This document shows, one piece after another, positions 33,254-40,799 of a stretch of DNA of 41,580 nucleotides (position 1 is its first letter; each line of letters begins with the position of its first letter). Both the position numbers and the translations under genes were made by a program. The DNA is from Pseudochryseolinea flava (lineage in GTDB: Bacteria; Bacteroidota; Bacteroidia; Cytophagales; Cyclobacteriaceae). The stretch spans positions 1-41,580 of the forward strand of contig NZ_QMFY01000027.1 of NCBI RefSeq assembly GCF_003286915.1. Reading direction: 5' to 3'. The notes beneath the pieces were generated by a model, which had not been told where the DNA came from, did no database searches, and was given only the letters and a program-made list of their open reading frames with translations.

Positions 33254-33296
33254 CCCTTATCTGCACATAAGAAACTTCTGCCTGGGCAGTGCGCAA

Positions 33297-33503
33297 CTAC
33301 GCCACAACGCCGACGACAAATATACAGGCATAAAGAAATGCGGCGGTTACCAACAAGACCTTGCGTCTCAAAACAAGGGAAGTCACCAAGGCAATACATG
33401 ACACCCCAACAATGATGTAACTGAATTTGTCACTGGTCCCAGTAACAAAAGTATAGACGAGATGCGCGATGCAGATATTCAGCAAGAACAAAACCGTTGG
33501 CAC
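33297..33503 (-). CDS. Small two-helix membrane protein
   Basis: This 68-residue frame begins with GTG at 33503 and encodes two or three hydrophobic helices (PTVLFLLNICIAHLVYTF, YIIVGVSCIALVTSLVL, VLLVTAAFLYACIFVVGVVA). The frame stays open for at least 20 codons upstream without an ATG (…RQFSWLHPLV), so the true start is uncertain, or the gene is decayed at its 5' end. It lies 43 bases before the hydroxylase gene on the same strand, possibly co-transcribed. I recognise no family. Confidence 0.45.
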   Translation of the reverse strand: MPTVLFLLNICIAHLVYTFVTGTSDKFSYIIVGVSCIALVTSLVLRRKVLLVTAAFLYACIFVVGVVA

Positions 33504-33566
33504 TAGAGGATGAAGCCAGGAAAACTGACGGAAGTTTAAATTTGATTCTCTATTTTTAAGTAAAAC

Positions 33567-33605
33567 TTAAACGGCCGCATCCAAGTTGTGAGCAACGCCG
33601 TTTAA
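33567..33605 (+). other. Inverted repeat in the leader of the RDD gene
   Basis: TTAAACGGC (33567-33575) is perfectly repeated in inverted form as GCCGTTTAA (33597-33605), with a 21-nt spacer, ending 24 bases before the ATG at 33630. It could form a leader hairpin or a protein-binding site; no T run follows. Confidence 0.4.
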
Positions 33606-33629
33606 ACGCCCTGTAACCCCGATTTACAA

Positions 33630-34169
33630 ATGAACACCCTGAATACTGGGAATCGAATTGGCACCATGCTATTAGACCACGTGTTGATGACGGTCATCAT
33701 TATGGTTGTTGTTATGCCAGGCGTGATATACGACATCGCGCAAACTTTCGGAAATCCCAACGCACAGCCGAAACTCATGCTCGGCAACTATTATCTGAAT
33801 CTCTTCGCGTTTCCGCTGTACTTCAACAAAGACATCTATCTCGGGAGAAGCCTCGGCAAGAGAATTTTAAAACTCCAACTTATCGATATTAAAACGGGAC
33901 AGCCTGCAAATGCCCTAAGATGTTTTGTTAGAAATCTGACAATCATCCTGTGGCCCATAGAAGGGATCCTTGCCCTTGCCAACAACGAAAGGCGCATTGG
34001 CGATTTTATTGCAGGCACCAAACTAGTGCCCTATAACGTTGAAGAACACAAAGGTCAACCCAACTGGGTGTTCATGACCATCGCATTGTTAGCGTCCATT
34101 TTGTTTGTTTATTTCACGATGTTCTATCCTATCGAATTATTGACGCGTGGTATGGAACGCGTTCATTAA
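33630..34169 (+). CDS. RDD-family membrane protein
   Basis: The 179-residue protein shows the RDD fold features: NTGNRIGTMLLDHVLM at the first helix (with the conserved R and D), YLGRSLGKRILKLQLIDIKTGQPANALRCFVRN in the loop, and RRIGDFIAGTKLV near the end, plus a final helix (WVFMTIALLASILFVYFTMF). RDD proteins are inner-membrane proteins of about three or four helices with mostly unknown transport or osmotic functions. It begins a plus-strand run of short genes that continues to 40.5 kb. Confidence 0.85.
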   Translation: MNTLNTGNRIGTMLLDHVLMTVIIMVVVMPGVIYDIAQTFGNPNAQPKLMLGNYYLNLFAFPLYFNKDIYLGRSLGKRILKLQLIDIKTGQPANALRCFVRNLTIILWPIEGILALANNERRIGDFIAGTKLVPYNVEEHKGQPNWVFMTIALLASILFVYFTMFYPIELLTRGMERVH

Positions 34170-34214
34170 GACCATCGATGCAAACAGATTTGACGTTCTT
34201 CACAGGCATACACT

Positions 34215-34718
34215 ATGAATCTTCAAACCCATTTAATAAACATTCAAAAGGAGTTTCTTAATTCTTTATCGAAGAAAAAGAGAGAAATGGTTACCTCGGT
34301 TTTAAAGAATGCTAAAACGCTTGGGACACTCCTCAATACAGATTCCTTTGATTTCAAGATAAATCAAGTACGGAGAATTTATTGGACTGAAATACCGATC
34401 ACCCGGTACGCGCACGAAGAGCAGATAAAACAATGGGAGAACATCGCGCCGAAGGAAAAAGATTTCGTTCGAGCAACAGAATTGACACTCGAAAGACTTT
34501 TCACATACTGGGAAGAAGATGACCTATGCGATATGCAAGGTCAATTCTACTACTTTATAGATGAGAACAATAATGAATTGTTCTGTGAAAGCGAGTTCGG
34601 AAACATAAAAGATTTTGGAAAAAGGGTTGGATTTGAACGCATTAAGATTGCCACGATTAAAGACTTGAAAGGTAAAAACATTCTCAACGCAGAAAAACTG
34701 AACTGGCTGCTTGAATAG
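34215..34718 (+). CDS. Cytoplasmic protein of unknown function
   Basis: The 167-residue protein has no signal peptide or membrane helix. It opens with a charged helical region (MNLQTHLINIQKEFLNSLSKKKREMVTSVLK) and continues with DFKINQVRRIYWTEIPI, LTLERLFTYWEEDD and FYYFIDENNNELFCESEFGNIKDFGKRVGF. I do not recognise the family. It starts 45 bases after the RDD gene. Its acidic character and position in an array of small unknown genes would fit an immunity-type protein, but this is only suggested by context. Confidence 0.65.
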   Translation: MNLQTHLINIQKEFLNSLSKKKREMVTSVLKNAKTLGTLLNTDSFDFKINQVRRIYWTEIPITRYAHEEQIKQWENIAPKEKDFVRATELTLERLFTYWEEDDLCDMQGQFYYFIDENNNELFCESEFGNIKDFGKRVGFERIKIATIKDLKGKNILNAEKLNWLLE

Positions 34719-34794
34719 GTAAGTACAACGGCCTAAATACAAATATTTAATATCTCACATCAACAAACATTTCACACCACAGCCCAAGGACACT

Positions 34795-34959
34795 ATGGAA
34801 CTTTTACTAACATTAATTTTTTTAACGATATTAATTTTTGGTATCGTCATCGTCAGGATTATAAAACAAGGTGTTAATGAAATACTAAATGGTTTAGCAT
34901 CTATAGACAATCGGTTAACGAAAATCCAGGAGGATTTAAAGGGAAACAAAATTCACTAG
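34795..34959 (+). CDS. Small single-helix membrane peptide
   Basis: A 54-codon frame starts with ATG at 34795 and ends with TAG at 34959. It encodes one N-terminal transmembrane helix (LLLTLIFLTILIFGIVIV) followed by a polar amphipathic helix (KQGVNEILNGLASIDNRLTK). The gene lies 76 bases after the previous stop and 41 before the next ATG, filling the gap in a run of plus-strand genes. The hydrophobic-then-charged layout resembles small bitopic regulators or the anchors of cell-envelope complexes; the function is unknown. Confidence 0.55.
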   Translation: MELLLTLIFLTILIFGIVIVRIIKQGVNEILNGLASIDNRLTKIQEDLKGNKIH

Positions 34960-35000
34960 ATAATCGTCCGCTGGTAGTCTTGTAAATCACGAGACAAAAA

Positions 35001-35492
35001 ATGCAGCACTTCAAATCCAAATATTACCAACGTGACTTCTCTGGAACGCGCAAAATTAGAAGGCTTCTGACTGTCCTCTATATTGTAATCGCCATATTTG
35101 TCTGCGTTGCACTTTATCATCATGATCGTGAACAAGATCCAACTGCAATTTCGATTCTGAAAATTTTTTACGGCATGCGGAGCATGTCTATCGCCGCATT
35201 GACAATAACAGGTGGGGTTGGACTACTCATCGGAAGTACAGTTGTATTGATCATTAATCGCATTTACAATTACCGCAGCATTATCATTGCGTTTGAATTC
35301 AACGATGAGGACAGACAGGTTAGATTGACGACCAAAAATCTATTTGACCAGGTTGAGGAACATGAATTCCCCTACGGATCCGTGAGGTTGATGAATACAA
35401 GGGTATCGGACAGCCTCAACATTCCTTCAAACGCAAAGATATTTTTTGATGATGAATTTAATGAGGTCGGATACTACATCGAAAATCATTGA
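35001..35492 (+). CDS. Two-helix membrane protein of unknown function
   Basis: The 163-residue protein has a basic N-terminus, two transmembrane helices (LLTVLYIVIAIFVCVALY and SIAALTITGGVGLLIGSTVVLII) and a soluble C-terminal part of about 75 residues (SIIIAFEFNDEDRQVRLTTKNLFDQVEEHEFPYGSVRLM...). It resembles uncharacterised membrane proteins found in Bacteroidota hypothetical arrays. It converges with the next gene, with a strong hairpin between them. Confidence 0.65.
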   Translation: MQHFKSKYYQRDFSGTRKIRRLLTVLYIVIAIFVCVALYHHDREQDPTAISILKIFYGMRSMSIAALTITGGVGLLIGSTVVLIINRIYNYRSIIIAFEFNDEDRQVRLTTKNLFDQVEEHEFPYGSVRLMNTRVSDSLNIPSNAKIFFDDEFNEVGYYIENH

Positions 35493-35586
35493 CCTTTTGA
35501 AATCGCATCCATAGAAGATTGCCTTAAAAAGATGGCCAGCCGCCTAGCACCCTCCAAGACGTTAGGTAATTTGAAACATCAAAATC

Positions 35587-35619
35587 CATTGAAGAAAACC
35601 CCCTAAGCGTTCTTCAATG
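35587..35619. terminator. Hairpin between convergent genes
   Basis: CATTGAAGAA (35587-35596) is a perfect 10-bp inverted repeat of TTCTTCAATG (35610-35619), with a 13-nt loop. Read on the minus strand it is followed by GGATTTTG, so it most likely ends the minus-strand gene whose stop is at 35627; in the plus direction no clear T run follows. Confidence 0.55.
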
Positions 35620-35626
35620 CAAGCAA

Positions 35627-36004
35627 CTATTTCTTCCGCCGCGTCAAAGGTTGGAACTCTTCCTCTCGCACAGCTTCTACAGCAACAACTACTGGCTTCC
35701 AATCTTCAAATTCTTCTTTACCGATTAACGCTAAAGGGTTTAAATGAGGAGCAGCTTCTTCAATCATCGATACATCAAACTGCTGCGGTGGACTGCCGTG
35801 ATAACGATTAGCGTAAATAATAAAATGGATCGCGTTATTCCCCACCTTAATTACTTTTATCAGACCATAGTTGCCAAGTCCATCGGCGATGAGGCATATT
35901 GCTCCCGGGGCAATGTTCGCCGCAGGGGCTTCACGTTTACACCGCTGTATCAGGATTGACGTCATGAAAGCAAGAAAAATGCAGATGGTGAATTTTAGTC
36001 GCAT
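35627..36004 (-). CDS. Exported protein of unknown function
   Basis: The 125-residue protein starts with a hydrophobic signal (MRLKFTICIFLAFMTSILIQ) followed by a cysteine (RCKREAPAAN); the sequence before the cysteine is not a clean lipobox, so it may be secreted rather than lipidated. The mature part contains PGAICLIADGLGNYGLIKVIKVG and IHFIIYANRYHGSPPQQFDVSMIEEAAPHL, a small beta-rich domain I do not recognise. Its own promoter candidate lies 40-70 bases upstream. It is the only minus-strand gene in this part of the block apart from the immunity gene. Confidence 0.68.
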   Translation of the reverse strand: MRLKFTICIFLAFMTSILIQRCKREAPAANIAPGAICLIADGLGNYGLIKVIKVGNNAIHFIIYANRYHGSPPQQFDVSMIEEAAPHLNPLALIGKEEFEDWKPVVVAVEAVREEEFQPLTRRKK

Positions 36005-36039
36005 AGCCTTTCCGTTACAAGTTTGCTCTGAGCACGTCC

Positions 36040-36076
36040 GTTACAAAACTATTAATCTTTCCTACATCAGGCCAAT
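36040..36076 (-). promoter_or_regulatory. Promoter of the minus-strand exported protein gene
   Basis: On the minus strand TAGTTTTG (36044-36051) matches the -7 consensus TAnnTTTG and an ATTG box (36073-36076) lies 21 bases upstream, close to the Bacteroidota -33 position. The -7 element runs into TTTGTAACGG, repeated 20 bases later as CTTGTAACGG. The leader is about 35-40 bases. Confidence 0.5.
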
Positions 36077-36138
36077 CGCGATCGATGTAAATGATCGATC
36101 GCTAAGTGATTGCCAAATAATCACTAAATTTACCCGAC

Positions 36139-36155
36139 AACCGTTACCCCAACAT
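36139..36155 (+). repeat. 17-bp motif, copy 1
   Basis: AACCGTTACCCCAACAT overlaps the start of the truncated peptide gene. A copy differing at two pyrimidine positions lies at 36997-37013 before another gene. It is a candidate shared promoter or binding site. Confidence 0.5.
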
Positions 36156-36321
36156 GCATAATCTACATCCATACCATTCTATTCCACGTCGAAGCGGTAT
36201 AGCCAAAAGCATATTTTTACTGATAACATTTCTTGCCGTTGGCGTTAAGATGTTTGCATGTACTTGCATAGACGCCGGCGGTGTTACAGAATCATACGAA
36301 AGGGCTTCTAACTTTGTTTAG
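36154..36321 (+). pseudogene. Truncated N-terminus of a TIMP/NTR-like CxC protein
   Basis: A 55-codon frame starts with ATG at 36154: basic N-terminus, hydrophobic signal (SIFLLITFLAVGVKMF) and then ACTCIDAGG followed by SYERASNFV and a TAG. In the TIMP/NTR-like exported proteins the mature N-terminus is CxC, then an SxxExYxxAxxVFxGxV segment, and the domain continues for 100 or more residues. Here the match ends exactly before the expected Phe-x-Gly and a stop follows, with the next gene two bases later. It looks like a gene broken by a rearrangement. It could still be expressed as a short secreted peptide. Confidence 0.55.
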
Positions 36322-36323
36322 CA

Positions 36324-36938
36324 ATGACACTACAAGACTTCATCACAAATAATAACCTCTCTGCACACGACAACCTGGTTGATAACATTTGGAATTCAAC
36401 CTTTCCTGTCGAAGAAAAAATTGCGCTAAGCCTCGAATGGAATGCCATCAATCCATCATATCATACACTGACTACCCTATGGCTTCGATACAATGTTTCT
36501 GGACAGGCAAGTCGGTCGTCTAACGAAAAAATATACGCGGGCTACCAATGTCAACTTTCAATATCCGAGCAAGATCTTTCTGGATCAACAGAATATTCAT
36601 TGCACTTCGACATCTTTGAAGATCCAGAAAAAGCTACGCATGCATGGACTTACTTCACGGGAAATAATCCAAGTAGAAAGTTCATCAAGGTTATGCTTGC
36701 AAATTCAGGTCCTGTACGCAGCCACCTAAAATATACATTTTACGAAGGATTGCTAAATGACGTGGATTATCATTTCCATATTCATATAAGCATTAGTCGC
36801 AGTCGATTTGACACCACAACTGAAAAGTTTCAAGCACGTGATATTCTGTTCAAACTAAATCTCGACGACCAAAGAAACAAAATTAATGAATCTGGACATC
36901 CGACGTTTGCCGATGTAGCCTTGTACTTGAAGGGGTAA
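36324..36938 (+). CDS. Cytoplasmic protein of unknown function
   Basis: The 204-residue protein has no signal peptide or membrane helix. The N-terminal part (MTLQDFITNNNLSAHDNLVDNIW) is helical. The rest is beta-rich (YAGYQCQLSISEQDLSGSTEYSLHFDIFEDPEKATHAW, YHFHIHISISRSRF). The ATG lies two bases after the stop of the truncated CxC peptide gene, so its translation could be coupled to it. I recognise no family. Its neighbours in the block include DUF4304-like and colicin-immunity-like genes. Confidence 0.65.
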   Translation: MTLQDFITNNNLSAHDNLVDNIWNSTFPVEEKIALSLEWNAINPSYHTLTTLWLRYNVSGQASRSSNEKIYAGYQCQLSISEQDLSGSTEYSLHFDIFEDPEKATHAWTYFTGNNPSRKFIKVMLANSGPVRSHLKYTFYEGLLNDVDYHFHIHISISRSRFDTTTEKFQARDILFKLNLDDQRNKINESGHPTFADVALYLKG

Positions 36939-36996
36939 ATACAACCAATTCGGCTCCATAGCCAACCAATTTTTCAAAATTAATACGGACACAACC

Positions 36997-37013
36997 AACC
37001 GTTACCCTAATAT
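36997..37013 (+). repeat. 17-bp motif, copy 2
   Basis: AACCGTTACCCTAATAT ends eight bases before the ATG at 37022 and matches copy 1 at 36139-36155 except at two C/T positions. The spacing to the start codon differs between copies. Confidence 0.5.
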
Positions 37014-37021
37014 CGAATTCT

Positions 37022-37732
37022 ATGAAATGGGAAGACTTAAAAGTGTACACGCCGTTAGCCAAGGAAGAGCTTAAAAATGCTTTTAAAGCTTTCACAAAAT
37101 CCATCGCCGATAACTTAGCGCCTCTCGGCTTTCGATTAAACGGGAGAATGATCCAACGAATTTCTCAAGACGTTATTCAAACCATTCATATAGACACGAG
37201 AGGATCTTGGACTGGTGTAAGCGAACACTATACCATCGCGATCAGTATCATGCCTTATTGTAATACCATCTTTATACACGACGAACTCAGCGGTATCGTA
37301 AACATTGAGGAGATCGTTCCGAACATCAGAAATCATACGCGCATCACTCTTGAGCATCCGTTACTTGCCGACTTTATCACTAGACAAATTGTCGCGTACG
37401 TACTTCCCTACTTTGAACAGTATCGCTCTACATTGGAAATAGCACAGAACCTTAGACAATTCCCGACCGGCAACTTCAGCAAACGAAATGAAGCAGTCGT
37501 TATTTTCACGGCATTAAAAAATCACAACAAAGCCGTTGCGAACGAAGAGATCAAAAAGGTCATGCACCATTGGAATAATTCTCTCTCGTCTCTTACCAAG
37601 TACTTCTCCACCTATCTAAACGACCTAAACTTCTTTTACGATAAGCTCTCTGAGAACGACTGGGAATCCATTGACCAAAAACTAAAAGTAGACGAAGAGG
37701 CAGTATTAAAAAAGTTAAAGTTCCATCGCTAG
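37022..37732 (+). CDS. DUF4304-like protein
   Basis: The 236-residue protein is cytoplasmic. The segment from about residue 22 to 80 (FKAFTKSIADNLAPLGFRLNG, RMIQRISQDVIQTIHIDTRGSW, EHYTIAISIM) follows the pattern of DUF4304: a helix, then Gly-Phe-x-Leu, an Arg, and a strand ending in an Ile-Gln-type motif. The C-terminal half is helical (NRQFPTGNFSKRNEAVVIFTALKNHNKAV, then LTKYFSTYLNDLNFFYDKL). Functions of DUF4304 proteins are not known; they occur in small-gene arrays. The call is from motif memory and is moderate. Confidence 0.55.
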   Translation: MKWEDLKVYTPLAKEELKNAFKAFTKSIADNLAPLGFRLNGRMIQRISQDVIQTIHIDTRGSWTGVSEHYTIAISIMPYCNTIFIHDELSGIVNIEEIVPNIRNHTRITLEHPLLADFITRQIVAYVLPYFEQYRSTLEIAQNLRQFPTGNFSKRNEAVVIFTALKNHNKAVANEEIKKVMHHWNNSLSSLTKYFSTYLNDLNFFYDKLSENDWESIDQKLKVDEEAVLKKLKFHR

Positions 37733-37737
37733 ATATC

Positions 37738-37932
37738 ATGAAGTGTATCAACCTCGTCATCATATTAGTTTTCTTCACGGCGTTGTTCGCAATTATGCTG
37801 TTCGGATCTACATTGTTTATCCGACACAATATTGAGACCGACACCACACACGATGATTGGATCTACTGCGGAACAAAAAACGCCTATGATGATGTAAAGG
37901 CTTGTTTGTTCGCCATTAGTTTGATCAATTGA
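37738..37932 (+). CDS. Small membrane-anchored peptide
   Basis: The 64-residue frame starts five bases after the previous stop. It encodes an N-terminal helix (NLVIILVFFTALFAIMLFGSTLFI) and a soluble tail with two cysteines (DDWIYCGTKNAYDDVKACLFAI). Close spacing with the DUF4304-like gene indicates co-transcription. I recognise no family. Confidence 0.55.
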   Translation: MKCINLVIILVFFTALFAIMLFGSTLFIRHNIETDTTHDDWIYCGTKNAYDDVKACLFAISLIN

Positions 37933-37972
37933 TACTACATTGTAAAAATCACAGTCATTCTAAATTAGCAAA

Positions 37973-38167
37973 ATGGAACTTATAACTGTTGAAGTACACC
38001 CCTTGATCATTCAAGCTGTAGCCCTAGTACTGGCCATCGTTGCACTTATGAAGTTATGGAGAAAGGACAACAAAAACCGGCATAAGATACTTTGGACTTT
38101 TTTTATTGTGTTCTTCGTTGTGGTTGGTCCGTTGATCTATTTGGTATTCGATAAACTAAGAAAGTAA
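37973..38167 (+). CDS. Small PLDc_N-like membrane protein
   Basis: The 64-residue protein has two transmembrane helices: LIIQAVALVLAIVALMKLW and ILWTFFIVFFVVVGPLIYLVF. The second helix with the motif GPLIYLVF matches the short N-terminal domain (PLDc_N) found alone in many Bacteroidota and Firmicutes membrane peptides and attached to cardiolipin synthases. The function of the stand-alone form is unknown. It lies 40 bases after the preceding small gene. Confidence 0.65.
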   Translation: MELITVEVHPLIIQAVALVLAIVALMKLWRKDNKNRHKILWTFFIVFFVVVGPLIYLVFDKLRK

Positions 38168-38186
38168 ATAATGGCTATTAATTGTG

Positions 38187-38765
38187 ATGAACAAACTACT
38201 ATTTGCATTCAACGCTATCATTGCTTTCAGCTGCATCGACCATACTAAAACACGTACGCCGGGTGTTGCTGATTCAATCACCTACCCTATTTCAATTGAT
38301 TGTGGCAAGAAAATAGTTTATCAGCGAACTTCCGATGCTGGTAGAAAAGTCTATTTAGACACCATTACCTTGACAGCGGGGGAATTGTATCGCAAAGATT
38401 CCACACACCACCCCCTGATGGAGTTTGCATTATCTTACTCAGAGTGGGAAACGATCAGTTGCATCGTTGCCGTTGACGAACATGATTATTGGGGTAAACT
38501 TATGATTGCGCTTATTGAAAAAGATGGGCAAATGAGGATAAACTTTCGAGGGCAAACAATACATCTAGAAGCAACTACCCCACTGAACATCAAGGCTGGT
38601 CCATTCCTCAGCGCATTTAAAAATGATTCATTAGAGATTCACATTTCAGGAACCTTAGAAAGTAGACGAATCGCGGGGAGTCTGACAGGACATGGCAATC
38701 TTGTCCTAATAACTAGTGACCAAACGATACGCGAATCGATTTACTTGGTTTGTGAGCCACAATGA
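38187..38765 (+). CDS. Exported protein of unknown function, possibly a lipoprotein
   Basis: I start at the ATG at 38187, one codon after an alternative GTG (192 residues). The N-terminus is hydrophobic and ends in IAFSC (Cys16), a loose lipobox. The mature part is beta-rich (ISIDCGKKIVYQRTSDAGRKVYLDTITL, LIEKDGQMRINFRGQTIHLEA, SLEIHISGTLESRRIAGSLTGHG), consistent with a periplasmic beta-sandwich. I recognise no domain. It lies 19 bases after the PLDc_N-like gene. Confidence 0.62.
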   Translation: MNKLLFAFNAIIAFSCIDHTKTRTPGVADSITYPISIDCGKKIVYQRTSDAGRKVYLDTITLTAGELYRKDSTHHPLMEFALSYSEWETISCIVAVDEHDYWGKLMIALIEKDGQMRINFRGQTIHLEATTPLNIKAGPFLSAFKNDSLEIHISGTLESRRIAGSLTGHGNLVLITSDQTIRESIYLVCEPQ

Positions 38766-38845
38766 AATTATAAGATGGTAAATGTCGCAGACACGTACTA
38801 AAGCAGGATCAACTTTTTACGGACGCGGCGCATCCTTACTTCACT

Positions 38846-39685
38846 ATGAAAAATACACTTTCATTAATTTTCATTTCGTTTCTTTGGATTAGCTGTAAAT
38901 CAGCACCGGAGGCCAATCGCGTTGCAGCGAATAGTACTGGCGTTGTAAACATCAATGGTACAACGGTCTACTACGAAGAATGTGGACACGGTACGCCACT
39001 GATTTTACTCTCAGGTGGCGGAATCAACCGAAGCATAAGAGATTTCGAAAAATGCATCGCCGCTTTTTCAAAACACTACCGGGTAATTGCACCCGATACG
39101 CCCGGGCAAGGCATGTCGGGAGAAACAGATACCTTGAGTTATGCGTGGCTCACCGACACAATGTCAAAACTAATCGACTCGTTGAAATTGGATAGTGCTT
39201 ATGTGATGGGATGGAGTGACGGTGGTATTGTCAGTATTCTACTCGCCAATAAACGCGCGGATAAAATCAAGAAGGTGATTGCCGTTGGCGCAAATAATGG
39301 GTTGCGAGGCTTCAATATTCCAGAAGGCGTTATTCTCGACTCAGTCACCCCACCGTCACTGGAATACTGGGAATCGCAAAACACAAAAGACATCGAATGG
39401 TACAATACCTTAACACCCAAAAAGGATTGGAAAAAAGTCTTTCACAACATGAACACGATGGTCTACGACAGGGAATATTTTTCAGAAAGCGTGTATGCAG
39501 GCATTAACATTCCCGTCATGATTGTACTTGGTGACCGCGATATGATTTCCTTAGACCATGGATTAGAGATGCATAGAAAAATAAAAAACAGTCAGTACTG
39601 CGTGTTACCGAATACAACGCATGAAGTATTTGCAGAAAGACCAGAACTCATCAATGCTATCGCGATGGATTTTTTCAGCGAATAA
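38846..39685 (+). CDS. Alpha/beta hydrolase lipoprotein
   Basis: The 279-residue protein begins with a lipoprotein signal (MKNTLSLIFISFLWISC, Cys17). The core has HGTPLILLSGGG (48-59), DTPGQGMSG, the nucleophile elbow GWSDGG (Ser124), the acid in LGDRDMIS (Asp232) and the histidine in NTTHEVF (His259), so the catalytic triad is complete. It is probably attached to the inner or outer membrane and may act on esters or peptides outside the cytoplasm. The 80-base gap to the previous gene suggests its own promoter. The substrate is unknown. Confidence 0.85.
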   Translation: MKNTLSLIFISFLWISCKSAPEANRVAANSTGVVNINGTTVYYEECGHGTPLILLSGGGINRSIRDFEKCIAAFSKHYRVIAPDTPGQGMSGETDTLSYAWLTDTMSKLIDSLKLDSAYVMGWSDGGIVSILLANKRADKIKKVIAVGANNGLRGFNIPEGVILDSVTPPSLEYWESQNTKDIEWYNTLTPKKDWKKVFHNMNTMVYDREYFSESVYAGINIPVMIVLGDRDMISLDHGLEMHRKIKNSQYCVLPNTTHEVFAERPELINAIAMDFFSE

Positions 39686-39781
39686 AAAATACAGCTACGC
39701 TGGAAAGGTAATCATGACAATCAAAATAAAATTGCCACATTGTAGTTCACAACAAACTATGCAGATTGCTCATTCTCCTAC

Positions 39782-39793
39782 TAATTTTGTAAC
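39782..39793 (+). promoter_or_regulatory. -7 element (TAATTTTG) followed by TTTGTAAC
   Basis: TAATTTTG at 39782-39789 matches the Bacteroidota -7 consensus TAnnTTTG and continues into TTTGTAAC (39786-39793). It lies about 85 bases before the next start codon. No good -33 box was found at the expected distance, so promoter status is tentative. Confidence 0.35.
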
Positions 39794-39875
39794 TTCGATA
39801 TCTATACTTACTTCATTTAATATACAAATGAAGACACGATACAACGTTGGCAACAGGAAATCAAACACTTAGAAT

Positions 39876-40514
39876 TTGAATGCGCTACACACTTTGATAC
39901 AGGAGCTCGAACAAGAAAAAGCAAACCTGAAAAATTTGATCGATGACGCTGTAAAAAATGGCGAATACTTAACGGCTCATTTTCACCAAGAAGGGATAGC
40001 CATCATCAACAAGAAGCTTCACACACTAAATAATCTCGATGACAAAAATTTCGACAAGAAAAGTCTAGCGGAAATTTTTGGTATACCCACACAAGACGAC
40101 GACACGTTCTCCACGAGCCGGGAGAAGGAAACCGACGCGCTTACAGAAAGTTCCATTCTGTTTGAACATTTGGGCGAACTCTTGTCTAGAAAGATAAAGG
40201 GCATTAACATCGTACTAAAAAAATCCGCTAATCTTGCACTTCGCTTATCAACCGACGGCGCTATTCTTAAAATTGAGGTCTCGAACGTTCAAGCATTGAG
40301 AAAATCCATGACCATCACCAACCATGGTCTTGACCATTTTATAGCGTTAGGATTCACGATTGAAGAAGGCGGCGATAAGTTAACCTTTCGACAAAAGCAT
40401 CAAGACGCAGAAACTTCGTTGCATGAAATTCAAACCATCATATCGAAGATCGTATTTGACATCTTCTACTTCAAAGAATTCCGAGGAGAAACATTCCTGG
40501 AGATCCAAGTGTGA
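39876..40514 (+). CDS. Protein of unknown function with coiled-coil N-terminus
   Basis: The 212-residue frame starts with TTG at 39876; an in-frame stop lies six bases upstream and no ATG occurs early in the frame, so TTG is the likely start. The first 60 residues form a coiled coil (LIQELEQEKANLKNLIDDAVKNG). The C-terminal half (INIVLKKSANLALRLSTDGAILKIEV, ALGFTIEEGG, IISKIVFDIFYFKEFRG) is an alpha/beta domain I do not recognise. A 92-codon frame stays open after its TGA stop. In this array of small genes an immunity-like role is possible but unsupported. Confidence 0.6.
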   Translation: MNALHTLIQELEQEKANLKNLIDDAVKNGEYLTAHFHQEGIAIINKKLHTLNNLDDKNFDKKSLAEIFGIPTQDDDTFSTSREKETDALTESSILFEHLGELLSRKIKGINIVLKKSANLALRLSTDGAILKIEVSNVQALRKSMTITNHGLDHFIALGFTIEEGGDKLTFRQKHQDAETSLHEIQTIISKIVFDIFYFKEFRGETFLEIQV

Positions 40515-40799
40515 ACCAAAAGTGTATTCCACGTCATCAATAAACACCAAGTTAAAAAATATCGATATGAAGACTCAAGTGCACTCATACGAATTATAAC
40601 CGGCGGTGTATTTTTAGCCATAGGTGTTTACAGTATCAATACATTAGCGTCGCTGATGAACGTCGTGATTTATCTTGAACAATCAGACGATTTGCCTATT
40701 TTCAGCGCTCAAGTTCTGTATCATTCAAAGCTGAATTGGCTTGTAGCGCAAAGCCTTGTCGACGATCTCTTCGGGCGTGAGATCCTCATGATAAATTAA
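40515..40799 (+). pseudogene. Stopless reading frame after the TGA at 40514
   Basis: In the same frame as the preceding gene, reading continues without a stop from 40515 to a TAA near 40797-40799. It encodes a basic stretch and a hydrophobic segment (IITGGVFLAIGVYSINTLASLM) and then antisense sequence of the immunity gene. There is no early ATG, GTG or TTG. This may be the remnant of a membrane-protein gene whose 5' end has been lost, or chance. Confidence 0.3.
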
